Assembly (NCBI GenBank): GCA_965215545.1
Contig: OZ244066.1
Location: 2,976,001 to 3,040,000, forward strand
DNA: 64,000 nt
Source of the DNA: MPNP01 sp965215545
GTDB taxonomy: Bacteria; Pseudomonadota; Alphaproteobacteria; Rhodobacterales; Rhodobacteraceae
Direction: 5' to 3'
Positions 46,620 to 56,244 of this stretch are shown piece by piece. Numbering within the stretch: position 1 is the stretch's first letter; the number at the start of each line of letters is the position of its first letter. The notes beneath the pieces are model-generated. The model did no database searches. It worked only from the letters and a program-made list of their open reading frames with translations, and was not told the DNA's origin. A program made the position numbers and the translations under genes.

Positions 46620-47559
46620 GATGATCAGCCAATGCCTCCCTGACCTGCTCGGGTGTGCCGACCGCCCGACAGGGCACGGATCGGATGGTGCGCCGGGCCA
46701 GGCCGGTCAGGACCGTGCCCGGACCCACCTCGAGCAACGCTGTCACACCATGGTCCGCCAGCCAGAGCTGGGACTCCCGCCAGCGGACCGTGCGTGTCAC
46801 CTGGTCCCGTAAATTGGCACCGATCGCATCAACCGAGGCGTAGGGCTCCACATTCACATTGGCCAGCACCGGACAGGCGGGCATTGCCGTCGCAACTGCC
46901 TCCAGTGCTGTTGCAACGACCGCTGCGGCCGGGGCCATCAGGGCACTGTGGAAAGGTGCACTCACATTCAACCGGACGGCGCGCCTGGCACCGGCATCCC
47001 GGGCCAGCGCCATGCCTCTCTCGACAGCTCGCGTGTGACCGGATAACACTTGCTGGATGGGGTCGTTGTCATTGGCGATGTCACAGACCCCCTCACGGGC
47101 CGCCGCGACCGCGATCCCCGTGATCGCGTCATGGGCCAGGCCAAGAATGGCCGCCATGGCACACTCTGCATCGCCGACTGCCGACTGCATCGCCTCCCCC
47201 CGGATGCGCAGCAGACGGGCCGTGTCAACCAGCGAGATGGCCCCAGCGGCACAGAGCGCGGTGTATTCGCCGAGGCTGTGACCAGCCAGATACGACACGG
47301 CCTCCATATCCATGCCCTCGGCCTGCAGGGCCCTGAGTGCGGCAATCGAGGTGGCCATGATGGCCGGCTGGGCATTGCGGGTCAGGGTCAGCGTCTGCAT
47401 GTCCCCGTCCCAGATCAGAGCCGACAGCGCCTCCCCGAGAGCGTCATCAACCTCCTCGAAGACGGCCCGCGCAGCAGGACTGTCCTGCGCCAGCGCCTTG
47501 CCCATGCCGGTCTGCTGGGATCCCTGGCCCGGAAATATGAGCGCCATCTTGCCAGTCAT
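46612..47559 (-). CDS. fabD: malonyl-CoA:ACP transacylase
   Basis: FabD loads malonyl onto ACP. The GQGSQ motif (ALIFPGQGSQQTGMGKALA), the nucleophile pentapeptide GHSLGEY and the VSAPFHSALM His are present. I chose ATG 47559 (MTGKMALIFPGQ); the frame further upstream to 47634 carries no conserved sequence. 315 residues. It is the first gene of the minus-strand fatty-acid cluster; its promoter lies in the adjoining gap before the second accessory region. In relatives rpsF is just upstream and divergent. Confidence 0.95.
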   Translation of the reverse strand: MTGKMALIFPGQGSQQTGMGKALAQDSPAARAVFEEVDDALGEALSALIWDGDMQTLTLTRNAQPAIMATSIAALRALQAEGMDMEAVSYLAGHSLGEYTALCAAGAISLVDTARLLRIRGEAMQSAVGDAECAMAAILGLAHDAITGIAVAAAREGVCDIANDNDPIQQVLSGHTRAVERGMALARDAGARRAVRLNVSAPFHSALMAPAAAVVATALEAVATAMPACPVLANVNVEPYASVDAIGANLRDQVTRTVRWRESQLWLADHGVTALLEVGPGTVLTGLARRTIRSVPCRAVGTPEQVREALADHHD

Positions 47560-48087
47560 GCGCAGCCTGTCCAACCCCTGTCGCGTCCATCGATCATCAA
47601 CCGGCTGCAATACGCAGTTGCGGCGGGATTGCAATGGGACCGCATGCCGGCCATCCCCGTCAGCCGCTGCCGGTCTGGTCAGACGGATTCGATCATGTCA
47701 TAATCGGTCGAGGATGCAGGCGGGGACAACCAACCCTGTCTGCCCGCGCCGCAAAGCACCGGACCCGGCCCGGTGGCCGGAGGCCAGCGTTTCGGTGCGT
47801 CTCGTGCAACGCAGCATGCGCCTTCTCCAGACGGCAGTGCGCGTGTCGAGATCGTGGGCACCCGGTCCCGGCGATCGACCCGCGCGACGCACCGCCACCG
47901 CCTTGCGCGCCCGTTCCAATACGGCGCCCATCTCCCGGCCGTCCCACGCCCCCACGGCGGCGTGCACCGCGCCCATCGAGGGAGCCATCGACCATCACGA
48001 TCCCGACCGCGTCCCTGGAAACGGTGGTCCCGGCCCTCGTGGAAGCAGGGGCACCGAAGGCCGCAGGAGATGGAGCGGTGGGATCGA
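47560..48087. other. gap at the fabD edge of the second accessory region
   Basis: About 530 bases with no gene I can support. Several frames on both strands are GC-driven. It must contain the fabD promoter but I cannot fix it. The long forward frame from 47773 runs into the RES toxin on the opposite strand and is not real. Confidence 0.45.
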
Positions 48088-48804
48088 TCAAGCCACCAGG
48101 TGAAGGATGTCTCCGGAGGTCATGTTCCTGACCCTGGAGACAGCACTTCCGTCCCAGAAACAGGAAAAATGATCCCCTTGTTTGGGAGCGCCTGCAACAT
48201 CCGGCCAGAACAATGCCACCGCCTGGCCAACGGGATATCGGACGCTGTGATAGAGCAGCCCGTTTGCGTTCCTGTCTCGCAGTTCGCGGGCCAGTGTTTG
48301 GGGGCTCGCATAGTCGTCTGGATGGTACAACTCTTCGAAGGCGGATTTATCAGTGACATCGTGCAGGTCGGCATCGAGCGATCCGACCAGGGCGCGGAAA
48401 TCCGAGGTCCAGCCGGGTGCTTCGGCGGTCGCCACCATGAACCGGTTGTGATGATGGATTGTCTCGAAAAGCGCCACTTCACTGCAATCACCGGCATAGT
48501 AGACGCCGTAGCACCCGTCGCTGAGCCGGCTCGGCCGGCCTGGCGAGACATGAACGAAAGGCGCCATGGCCCAGGATGTACCATCTCCGGACACACGCCG
48601 GTCGGGGGGAAGCAGATCAAGCATGCCCACGCTCGTAGCAATCCCGGGATTGGTCTTGGATTCAGCTGACAGGATGGCCTCCCAATCAGCCGGATCGGCA
48701 ATATCCTCGAACAGACCAATCAGCGGGAACCGTGATCGGATGATCCTGTGGGTCTTTGCCCATGTCACGCGATGAATCGGCGGGTCTTCCAGCGACTCAG
48801 CCAT
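48088..48804 (-). CDS. RES-domain toxin
   Basis: A RES toxin of 238 residues with the domain's conserved Arg, Tyr/Glu and Ser positions: PPIHRVTWAKTHRIIRSRFP (N-terminal Arg), SDGCYGVYYAGDCSEVALFE (Tyr, Glu), TIHHHNRF and a later SVRYPVG. RES toxins degrade NAD+ and are paired with Xre/MbcA/ParS antitoxins. The start ATG 48804 overlaps the antitoxin TGA (ATGGCTGA), an arrangement that confirms both ends. ATG at 48891 would run back into the antitoxin. The toxin frame is intact, which matters because the antitoxin frame is not. Confidence 0.9.
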   Translation of the reverse strand: MAESLEDPPIHRVTWAKTHRIIRSRFPLIGLFEDIADPADWEAILSAESKTNPGIATSVGMLDLLPPDRRVSGDGTSWAMAPFVHVSPGRPSRLSDGCYGVYYAGDCSEVALFETIHHHNRFMVATAEAPGWTSDFRALVGSLDADLHDVTDKSAFEELYHPDDYASPQTLARELRDRNANGLLYHSVRYPVGQAVALFWPDVAGAPKQGDHFSCFWDGSAVSRVRNMTSGDILHLVA

Positions 48805-49211
48805 TCCGAACGCGATCGAGATAGCGGCGGACACGCATGATATCCGTGAGCTCTCCGCCCAGCATGACATCGAGCGCCGACATGCCGCCAAACGCCTCGT
48901 TCAGGCGTTTGATCCAACCATAAGATCGGTCTGCATCCGTGAAAGATAATCCGCAAGGCCTTATGGATACCCATGAGGTTGGACAGGCGGCTGTTCAGAT
49001 CACGCGGGATACGACCGACGACGTCGGTTTTCCAGCGGGCCCAGGTCCGTACTTGACAGACCCCCAACAGGGTTGCTGCCTCGGCATCAGTCAGCCCCCA
49101 GCGACGAAACAGGTTGACCACGGCTCGTGCCATGGCCGCACCTTCGGCATCGGAAATCGCCGGCGCAAGGGGCCGGGACGCTGTCTTTGGAACACGCTGA
49201 AGTTGTGGCAT
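48797..49211 (-). pseudogene. Xre/MbcA/ParS-type antitoxin with a +1 frameshift
   Basis: The first part reads MPQLQRVPKTASRPLAPAIS, then ARAVVNLFRRWGLTDAEAAT, LLGVCQVRTWARWKTDVV and DLNSRLSNLMGIHKALRIIF, a helix-turn-helix antitoxin. Near 48941 one extra base shifts the frame. Reading past it restores DADRSYGWIKRLNEAFGGMS, then ALDVMLGGELTDIMRVRRYL and DRVRNG with a TGA at 48797-48799 overlapping the toxin start. As written, the antitoxin would end in unrelated residues. Either it is mutated (then the toxin should be harmful unless complemented) or the base is an error. The restored end matches the DUF2384/MbcA toxin-binding region. Confidence 0.8.
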
Positions 49212-50034
49212 CGCGGGAGGATCCTTGCCTTTTGGCAGAGTCTAAGCGTGTTACGCCAAATTGCGAATCCGGATCCCATCCTGGCGCAGCACGATCCAGA
49301 CGGCCCGCAGGAGATCAAACCGTCGGCACAGGCCAAGGCCCTACAGGCGACTGCCCTGAAGGCGATTGCAGCTCAGTCGCAGAGCCAGACCGAAACGATG
49401 CTTGATCACGCCAGAGAGGACCTTCCATGGTGCCCCCACAAGACAGGGAAGACCAAGGACCTGGAACGCACCCACTCAAGACCCCTCAAGACGCAGGATG
49501 GACCGAAGTGCCGCCGATGGGACGGATGCGGCACGATCAAGCTGCTTTGTCCATTGCCATCCCGGTCGGGCCACCCGCGCCCGCTCGACATACGGGCGGC
49601 CGTCAATTCCCCCTCCCGGGGCACGGGATTGCAGGGACACGTGCCTCCGGGGTGCACCTTCCACCCTTCCCATCCGTTCTACCTCTCTCGGCAATGAGCG
49701 CGATGACAGGACATACGGGCGGATGGTGGCACACTCCCTGGGCTCGACACCGCACTCCACCGACCGGTTCCCGATCGGCAGGCGGGGCATCGATCTGTCA
49801 GGAACGCTGCATCAGATCCTTTTGATCATGGGCAAATCCCTTCGATCATACGATTCGGGCCTGCTGGAAACGCACCTCCAGCGTGTCCCTCGCGTCGGAG
49901 AAAATCCGGGGGTATCGGGGCCAGGTCAGGGGGCCGGGGCGGTGCCTGTGGGCCACTGCCCCGGCAACGGGCCAGGAGCTGTGCAGGGCCTTGCTCATCG
50001 AATCGCTTCCGGGCACAATTTCCGGTGCCCGACT
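49212..50034. other. gene-free stretch downstream of broken exported gene
   Basis: 820 bases without a convincing gene. The long forward frame (49366-50769) is a shadow of genes on the other strand, as its residues are Arg/Pro-rich with no motif. No hairpin terminator with T-run was seen. Confidence 0.45.
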
Positions 50035-50558
50035 TCACCAATACCAGGACCCAAGCACCGAATGGTCTGCATAACTCCGACAGGCATCGCCCGACATCCG
50101 GTAGGAGACCTGGCTCCGAGCAGGCACAATATCGAAAGGCAGATCGTCCAGCGATGCGTCGGCAAGAGAGTCGGGATGCTTCAGGGAGACCGTGAAATCA
50201 ACGAATGCCAGAAAGAGGGGACCGTCATCCGTCCGAAACCAGAGCGTTTTCTCATGGTTGCGTCCCTGATCCAACGCCACCGTGAAGCGGTTGCCGGGCA
50301 TGGGCTGTCCATCGTGATCACGAATCTTGCGGCTGAACTGAATCGACACCTCAGGAGTCCCTGTCATGCCGAGCGGGAGTGTGTCCTATCCCGTCGTACG
50401 CACCTTGAGGCAGAGGGGGCCTTGCAGCCAATGGCGTACGCGTCCGTGCACTTCTCCAGCACGACCGTCGGCTGGTTCTGGGCCAAGGCCGGCACCCCCA
50501 TCAGGGCCACGAACGCAGCGGTCGGCAAGGTCACGGACAAAGAGAATGATCGTGTCAT
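50035..50558 (-). pseudogene. broken exported protein
   Basis: A strong AAGGAGAT ribosome binding site precedes ATG 50558. The start is a good signal peptide (MTRSFSLSVTLPTAAFVALM, GVPALAQNQ) followed by LEKCTDAYAIGC. The frame then runs into an unrelated tail and a stop near 50364. In another frame the expected continuation is KGPLCLKVRTTG, then a TAG, then DTLPLGMTGTPEVSIQFSRK and a normal-looking C-terminal half down to 50035 (FRTDDGPLFLAFVDFTVSL). So a frameshift and a nonsense codon split the gene. The family is unknown; it is the same kind of Cys-containing exported protein as others here. Confidence 0.65.
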
Positions 50559-50741
50559 GGTGTATCTCCTTGTCATGCGCACCCGCCTTTCCGAGAGCGC
50601 CCGGCGGGAGCTGACCCGGGCTCCGGGAGACCGACCCAATGCCCCCTGCAATCTGGGCATGGGTGCAAGACCGGATCCGTTGAACTGCTGGGTCGCTCCT
50701 GTGGCCCGTCCGACAGGCCGGGAGCGACCCCCGTGCGGCCG

Positions 50742-51287
50742 CTATTCGCCCCCGACCGTCCCGCTGTAGTTGGGACCGTATTTCTCTGCTTCGTAGGATC
50801 CCGGGGTGGCTGGTGTGTGCGGGGTCGCATCCAGAATGGTGGCTGTCTTGATCCCCCGGTACTTCCATGCCGACGCCGGAACGGTACGCCAGGCACTGTG
50901 GCCCCAGCGGCCCCGGACCTGGACCTGCAGTTTGCGCAGCCGGATGTTGAAGGTCTCGTCTCCCTCGACGATGTCATCCGCGAAGGTCTCGACCGCAATG
51001 GTCAGCGGCTGGCCCACCACGCCCCGGACATGGTGTTGCCAGGAATGCGCAATTGCATAGTCCTCACCCTCGACCGCGGTGCCGCCGTCGGTGTCGTACC
51101 ACAGACGGATGTGCGCGGACCGACCGTCATTCTGGTTGTGATATTTCGGTGCCACCGTGATGGTAAACTGCGCCGTCGCGCCCTCCGTCACGGTCACGGT
51201 GTCGGCCGCAGCCGGACCGGCAAGCAGCAGGGCAGCGAGAAGGCCGCCAACTGCTGTAGTCATGAAACGTCCATCGTTGGTCATCAT
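50742..51287 (-). CDS. exported Calx-beta-like protein
   Basis: A signal peptide (FMTTAVGGLLAALLLAGPAA, cleavage near AAA-DT) leads to a beta-rich domain with a Calx-beta look: VTVTEGATAQFTITVAP, DTDGGTAVEGEDYAIAH, LTIAVETFADDIVEGDETFN and TATILDA. In Calx-beta repeats the D.I.EG.E.F motif binds calcium. Only one such domain is visible, in 181 residues. No sorting signal or membrane anchor at the C-terminus. It is on the same strand as the outer-membrane lipoprotein gene about 1.1 kb upstream, so it may be a surface or secreted protein handled by that system; this is inference. Confidence 0.75.
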   Translation of the reverse strand: MMTNDGRFMTTAVGGLLAALLLAGPAAADTVTVTEGATAQFTITVAPKYHNQNDGRSAHIRLWYDTDGGTAVEGEDYAIAHSWQHHVRGVVGQPLTIAVETFADDIVEGDETFNIRLRKLQVQVRGRWGHSAWRTVPASAWKYRGIKTATILDATPHTPATPGSYEAEKYGPNYSGTVGGE

Positions 51288-52352
51288 AGGGATCCTCCCT
51301 CATCTGTTGTGATCCATGCCACACTGGCGGTGCGGCTCCTGTCGCAAGCCCCGATGCAGCCGGCGACCGCGTCGGGGATAAAGACCTCTTTACAATGAGA
51401 AATCAGGGGTGTCAACCCCGTCATCATCTCGGCCGCAATTCCTGCCCGGCGGCCCCTCTCCCGCCTGACAGCACGCGTCCGATTCGCCTGGCCCCGCACA
51501 AGTAGAAGCGGGATGACGCCCGCCCGACAACCCGCCTCAGGACGACCTGTCTCATCGAGGACCTGGGCCACGGGTGCATGCGCCCTGTCAGCAGCCAAGG
51601 AGGCGAAAGAAGGGGTTCCGGGAGCGATCATCAACTCCACACGGACCATGATCGACGCCCCTTGATGATGCAGATCGGGATGCCACCAATCGCAGCAGAG
51701 ACGGTCGCATGGTTCGTCGGGGACTGCATGACGCCCGGACAGAATACAGTCCAGGCCCCCATGCTCCATCAGCATTCATGGGCCAGCGCGGCCCAACCGG
51801 CGACTCCTGTCGCATTTTCAACCTGCAGGATCCTGCCACAGCCGACCGAGCCACCGGCAACCCTCTGCCAGCGAGACGAACACAGCCATCCGGCCCCGCG
51901 CATGCGGTTGCATCGTCCACACCCGCAAGCCGGGCAACGCATCGAAGGCCACCCTCACGACACCATCAATGATCTGCACATGTGCCTTGCCCTTGACACC
52001 ATCACTACCCTTGAGGACCCTGACCCCTCACCTCGGGCCCGGACACAATCTGATGAGCGCACCAGCATCCTTGCCCGCAAGGATTGAATCAGGCACCGTG
52101 TCTCCTTGGTACACAGCGGGGTTTGCCTGCATCCCGGATTTCACCTGCGATGACCATGGCCCGCTTCATTGCCCCCCACTGGCAGCCCTGCCGGTTTCCA
52201 CCCCTCAAAACGCCAACCCCGACCTGACACCGAGACACCCGGACAGGACCCACGCATCCTCCCGACAGCGTCCTTGCCATCCAGGCATGGGAGAACACCA
52301 CACCCCCGAGGATGGCCATGGGGTCAAGCGTGCCACAGTGATAGCCAGCCTC
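51288..52352. other. 1 kb gap, possible decayed IS5-type fragment
   Basis: A minus-strand frame around 51390-51650 contains SLAADRAHAPVAQVLDETGR followed by VIPLLLVRGQANRTRAVR. This is similar in layout to the ADRAYDAD..R..L...G..AVIP..RNR region of IS5-type transposases. The match is weak and no catalytic Glu segment follows, so I do not list it as a pseudogene. Nothing else is recognisable here. Confidence 0.35.
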
Positions 52353-53894
52353 TCACCGGGGAAATTTCTCCAGCGAGATGCCCCGCCGCGACAAGAACTG
52401 CCCGGTCGTCATGTCGAAGGCGATCAGGGTGGTCTGATAGGTTTTGATGGCCTCCACTTCAGCCTCCTGCGCACTCACGAGGGTATCAGCCGCGCGCGCC
52501 ACATCCCGGCTCGAGATCAGGCCCAGACGGAATTTGTTCTGCTCGATGGCGTAATCGTCCTCGGCAAGTTCACGGGCCTCCCGACTGAGGTCAAGTTCCC
52601 GCAGGTTGCTCTCGAGATCCTGGACGACATTCTCCAGCTTGATCTGGATGTCTTGCTGCAAGTCGACAAGAGTTTTCTCGGACACGCGCAGTGTGTTGCG
52701 GGCTCGCAGGTGATCCAAGCGCTTTCTGCGGCGGTCCAGGTCAAATGTCAGCATGCTGCCCATCACCGTGTTGGACGTGGGTCCGGAATTCGTGCGTCTC
52801 AGAGTCAAGGTGAGGTCCAGACTCGGCAAGAAGGCATCCTCGGCATCACTCAATGCATCCCGCATTTCCTCGACCTCAAAAAGCTTCAACTGATAGTCGA
52901 CATCGTTGGCGAGAACCTCCGCCAGTTCGGGCACCCGACCGATCGGTCGCGGTTCGATGGCCAACGGCTCGATGGGGCGGATCCGGATCGTATCCGCCAG
53001 TGCCAACATCTTGCCGAGTTCCCGATTTTTTGTTCGGAGCGTCCTTTGGGCCCCGATCAAAGCCAACTCCTGCTTTGTGACTTGGGACTGCGCCTGCAGG
53101 GCATCGCGGCGTGCCACCCGCCCAACGCTGATGAGGGTGTTGGTGGTGTCCAGCTGCTCGCGGGCCCGCTCCAGAGCGGCTTCAGACCGCTCGAGGCCCC
53201 GGAATGCCTCAACCAATTCCCGGTATTTTGTGATGACCATGTTCACATCAGCGGCTACTTTTTTGCGCAGCCCCAGAAGGGCTTTTTCGTCCTCGATTTG
53301 GTCATCCCGGTCCTTCCGGCGTTTGCTCTTTGACCTTGGCCACAAAGGCTGGATGAAGGTGACGGTCTGGGTGCGATCCCCCGGCGGTGCTCTTTCTTTC
53401 CAATCTTCATTCCACTTGAGTTCGACTTCGGTGCCGGTCGGGAGCGTCCACGTCACCTTCGGCGGGAAGGTGGTTGTGATCCCGGTGTCGGAATTGAAGC
53501 TGACTGTGGGTGTCACCGTGAGTTTGGGATTTTCCCGATCGAGGGCTTTGTTCAGGACACTGAATTCCTCATCGATGTATTTATCCAGGAGGGCCGGGTT
53601 GTAGGTCAGGAAGCGGGCGATGGTCGCATCGAGGGTGAGTTCGACCCAGCCGCCGGGCAGGATTTCGAGGGCATCCGAATCGCTGGGAGGGAAGGCCGGA
53701 TTGGTGGGTGGCGCGCGCCCACCGGGGGCGGAAGGGTCCTCCGGGTTGGTCGGGGTCGAGGGTGCGGTCGCACTGAGGCGGTCCAGCCTGTCCGCAAGGG
53801 GTCCGAAATCCGGTCCGCAGGCGGCGAGGAATCCGAGAGCAAGGAGTCCGAGAGCAAGGAGAGGGGTTGGGCGCAGGGTGCCCGGTCGCGGCAT
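52353..53894 (-). CDS. TolC-like outer-membrane efflux lipoprotein
   Basis: The start ATG 53894 (MPRPGTLRPTPLLALGLLAL) gives a lipoprotein signal with the lipobox LAAC (GFLAACGPDF), so the N-terminal Cys is lipidated and anchored to the outer membrane. A Pro/Ser-rich spacer follows, then two outer-membrane-factor repeats with long helices (VITKYRELVEAFRGLERSEA, ALERAREQLDTTNTLISVGR; later LRELDLSREARELAEDDYAI, EQNKFRLGLISSRDVARAAD). 513 residues. It is divergent from a PAS-HlyD adaptor with its ATPase and permease, so the four proteins form a complete export pathway from the inner to the outer membrane. Confidence 0.88.
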   Translation of the reverse strand: MPRPGTLRPTPLLALGLLALGFLAACGPDFGPLADRLDRLSATAPSTPTNPEDPSAPGGRAPPTNPAFPPSDSDALEILPGGWVELTLDATIARFLTYNPALLDKYIDEEFSVLNKALDRENPKLTVTPTVSFNSDTGITTTFPPKVTWTLPTGTEVELKWNEDWKERAPPGDRTQTVTFIQPLWPRSKSKRRKDRDDQIEDEKALLGLRKKVAADVNMVITKYRELVEAFRGLERSEAALERAREQLDTTNTLISVGRVARRDALQAQSQVTKQELALIGAQRTLRTKNRELGKMLALADTIRIRPIEPLAIEPRPIGRVPELAEVLANDVDYQLKLFEVEEMRDALSDAEDAFLPSLDLTLTLRRTNSGPTSNTVMGSMLTFDLDRRRKRLDHLRARNTLRVSEKTLVDLQQDIQIKLENVVQDLESNLRELDLSREARELAEDDYAIEQNKFRLGLISSRDVARAADTLVSAQEAEVEAIKTYQTTLIAFDMTTGQFLSRRGISLEKFPR

Positions 53895-54474
53895 CACGCA
53901 TGTTCCGATCGCCGGAAGGTGCCCCTGATGATCGCCGCAAGACTCGTGCATGATGGGAACGGTGCCCCCTCTTTATCGACCCCGAACAGCCCCGCAATGA
54001 TCCCAATTATCATACCCCGGAGTGATCACAACAGACCCGTTGGGGGCCGCCGGGATCGGACAGGATTGGGCGCGGAACGACGACCCTCTCGATGTGCGTG
54101 CCAACACGCGCAGAATCACCCGTTTGTGGCCTTGGGTCGCGGCGCTGGCATCAGGGATGCGGGCACCACCATGGGTGCGCGGGACTCTTGCACGCCGCCC
54201 GCCTGCCTGCTATCCTTGCTGGACGGCAACCCATCTCCGAGACATGCCATGATGCCACAACCCCTCACCTCCCTGCTGACCGCCCTCATGCGGGCCCGCG
54301 CACGGGGACAAGCGGGACATGCAACGGCACGGCCCATGACCACCCCCAACATCATGACCGAATACGGTCCCCCGGTCAGCGGTGGTCCGATTCCGGGTGA
54401 CCCGCGTTGGTCCGCAACTGTTCCCGTCGCCTGATGCCGCACACCAGCTGCGGGGAGCACCCGGCCCGGATGCC
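53895..54474. promoter_or_regulatory. divergent regulatory region of the efflux cluster
   Basis: Some 580 bases separate the outer-membrane lipoprotein gene (minus strand) and the adaptor operon (plus strand). Promoters for both must lie here. I see no clear boxes or operator repeats and no gene. Frames here (53919-54434) have no recognisable content. Confidence 0.4.
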
Positions 54475-56244
54475 ATGACCACCCCGACACCGGACCTGCT
54501 GCCGGCACTCCTCGACACACTGTCGGATGGCGTCCTGGTCATCGATTTTGACGGGGCGATCCGCAGTGCCAACCCGGCTTTTTGCCGGATGTTCGACCTT
54601 GAGGATGACGGGTGGGCCGGGCAGGATTTTGGTGCCCTGTTTATCATCGCGGACGGGCTCGACGAATTCACCGAAGCGGTGCTGGACGCCGTGGCCAAGC
54701 GCGGCGATGTCGAGAGGCGCCTTGTGCAGATCACCGCGCGGGGTGAGACCCGGTCCCTGACCGTCACCGCCGCACAGCTGACGGCACCGCGTGGTGCCGT
54801 GATCGTCACGGTCTCCGATATCTCCGAGATTCGGGAATTGCGCGAGAAAGAGGTGCAGCAGGCTGCGAGAATCGCCGAACAGCTCGGCGAGTTGCGGGAG
54901 GCCTATCGCGATCTCGAATCCCGCAATACGGCCCTGGCAGCCCTGACCCGCCGGGTGCGCACTGTCCGGGGAGCGGCCATCGGGTGCACCGCAGTGCTGT
55001 TTCTCGGCATCGGCACCTGGTATCTGCAACCGCTGGATCCGCTCATCAGCGCCGTACGGGCACCGACACCGGCAGCCACTGACGTTCTGCCGGATACCCG
55101 GACCCCCTTTGTGGTGACACCCCAGGTCTTCAATTCGACCATTGCGCTGCGGGGCAACCTCTCCCCGGGGCGTATAGCCGAGATTGTCAGTCCGATCGAG
55201 AGTCATATCCACACAGTCCATGTCGCTTCCGGGGATCGGGTGGACGCCGGTGCGGCACTGGTGGATCTCGATACCGGGCCGCTCGCCACTGAACTCCGCC
55301 AGGCCGAAGTGGACAATATCCAGGCCCACGAGCGGCTCGCGGAGCTTGAGGACTGGGACAATGGCCCGGAGATGACCCAGGCACGGCGGGCACTGCGGCA
55401 GGCGGAGGTCGACCTGGATGATGCCGCAGTGGAGCTGAGCAACAGCCAATTGCTGTTCGATGAAGGATTGATCCCCGCAACGCAGTACAAGGATGCCGAG
55501 CGCGACACCGCCAAGAAGGAGCAGGCTGTCGCGGACGCGGCGCGCGAGCTTGAAAAGGTCGCGGCCAAGGGCACGGGGGATGCGTTACGGGTGGTCCGCC
55601 TGCGAGCCCAATCGGCCACCGAGCGGCTGCAGGTGGCCGAGGAGCGTGTGACCCAGGCCAAGGTGACGGCCCCGATCAGCGGTGTTGTGCTGGCCCCCGA
55701 GGGGGCGCAGGCCAAGCCGCTCGCCAGGGGGCGGGCGGCCAGCCAGGGCGAGCTGCTTCTCACGATCGCGGATCTGGACCGCCTCGCGGTGGTCACCAGC
55801 ATTGATGAGGTCGATCTGCACCAGGTCCAACCCGGCCAGGCAGCCGAGATCACGGGGCCCGGTTTTGCCGGGATCCGGGTGGGAGGTGAAGTGGACCGGG
55901 TTGCCGCGCGTGCCCAGACAGGTCGTGGGCGTGGCAACCCCCAGTTCGAGATCGTCATTCTCCTTGACCCCCTCGACCCGGTGGCCCGCGGACGGGTGCT
56001 CGTCGGCATGTCAGCCTTTGTGACCATCGTGGTCCATGCCCGCCCCGAGGCCCTGCTGGTCCCGCTGGCCGCCATCGGCCAGCACGGTCGGGGACAGGAG
56101 GGTGGCACGGGGCAGCTACGGGTCATGGATGCGTCCACAGGAGAAATCACGACGCGGACGGTGACCACGGGCCTGACCACGCTGGATTCGGTGGAAGTGA
56201 CCGCCGGGCTGGCCGCCGGCGAGACCGTGATGGTACCCTGGTGA
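54475..56244 (+). CDS. HlyD/MacA-type periplasmic adaptor with N-terminal PAS domain
   Basis: A fused protein of 589 residues. Residues about 11-118 form a PAS domain (LLDTLSDGVLVIDFDGAIRS, ANPAFCRMFD, DFGALFI, ending AVIVTVSDISEIRELREKE), 119-160 are a coiled coil, 166-184 a membrane helix (AAIGCTAVLFLGIGTWYL), and the rest is a HlyD/MacA adaptor: VVTPQVFNSTIALRGNLSPG (barrel-sandwich start), long helical hairpin EVDLDDAAVELSNSQLLFDE, VTAPISGVVLAPEG, and a C-terminal beta-barrel. The PAS domain would be in the cytoplasm and could sense redox or a ligand and gate the pump. I chose ATG 54475 (MTTPTPDLL). This fusion is unusual. It overlaps the ATPase gene. Confidence 0.87.
   Translation: MTTPTPDLLPALLDTLSDGVLVIDFDGAIRSANPAFCRMFDLEDDGWAGQDFGALFIIADGLDEFTEAVLDAVAKRGDVERRLVQITARGETRSLTVTAAQLTAPRGAVIVTVSDISEIRELREKEVQQAARIAEQLGELREAYRDLESRNTALAALTRRVRTVRGAAIGCTAVLFLGIGTWYLQPLDPLISAVRAPTPAATDVLPDTRTPFVVTPQVFNSTIALRGNLSPGRIAEIVSPIESHIHTVHVASGDRVDAGAALVDLDTGPLATELRQAEVDNIQAHERLAELEDWDNGPEMTQARRALRQAEVDLDDAAVELSNSQLLFDEGLIPATQYKDAERDTAKKEQAVADAARELEKVAAKGTGDALRVVRLRAQSATERLQVAEERVTQAKVTAPISGVVLAPEGAQAKPLARGRAASQGELLLTIADLDRLAVVTSIDEVDLHQVQPGQAAEITGPGFAGIRVGGEVDRVAARAQTGRGRGNPQFEIVILLDPLDPVARGRVLVGMSAFVTIVVHARPEALLVPLAAIGQHGRGQEGGTGQLRVMDASTGEITTRTVTTGLTTLDSVEVTAGLAAGETVMVPW

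Noticed and set aside
49366..50769. A 467-codon plus-strand frame
   Set aside because: Crosses two minus-strand exported genes that have signal peptides and ribosome binding sites; no conserved content.
52353..53951. Long plus-strand frames over the TolC-like gene (51969-53333)
   Set aside because: Opposite-strand shadows of a gene with clear lipobox and efflux helices.
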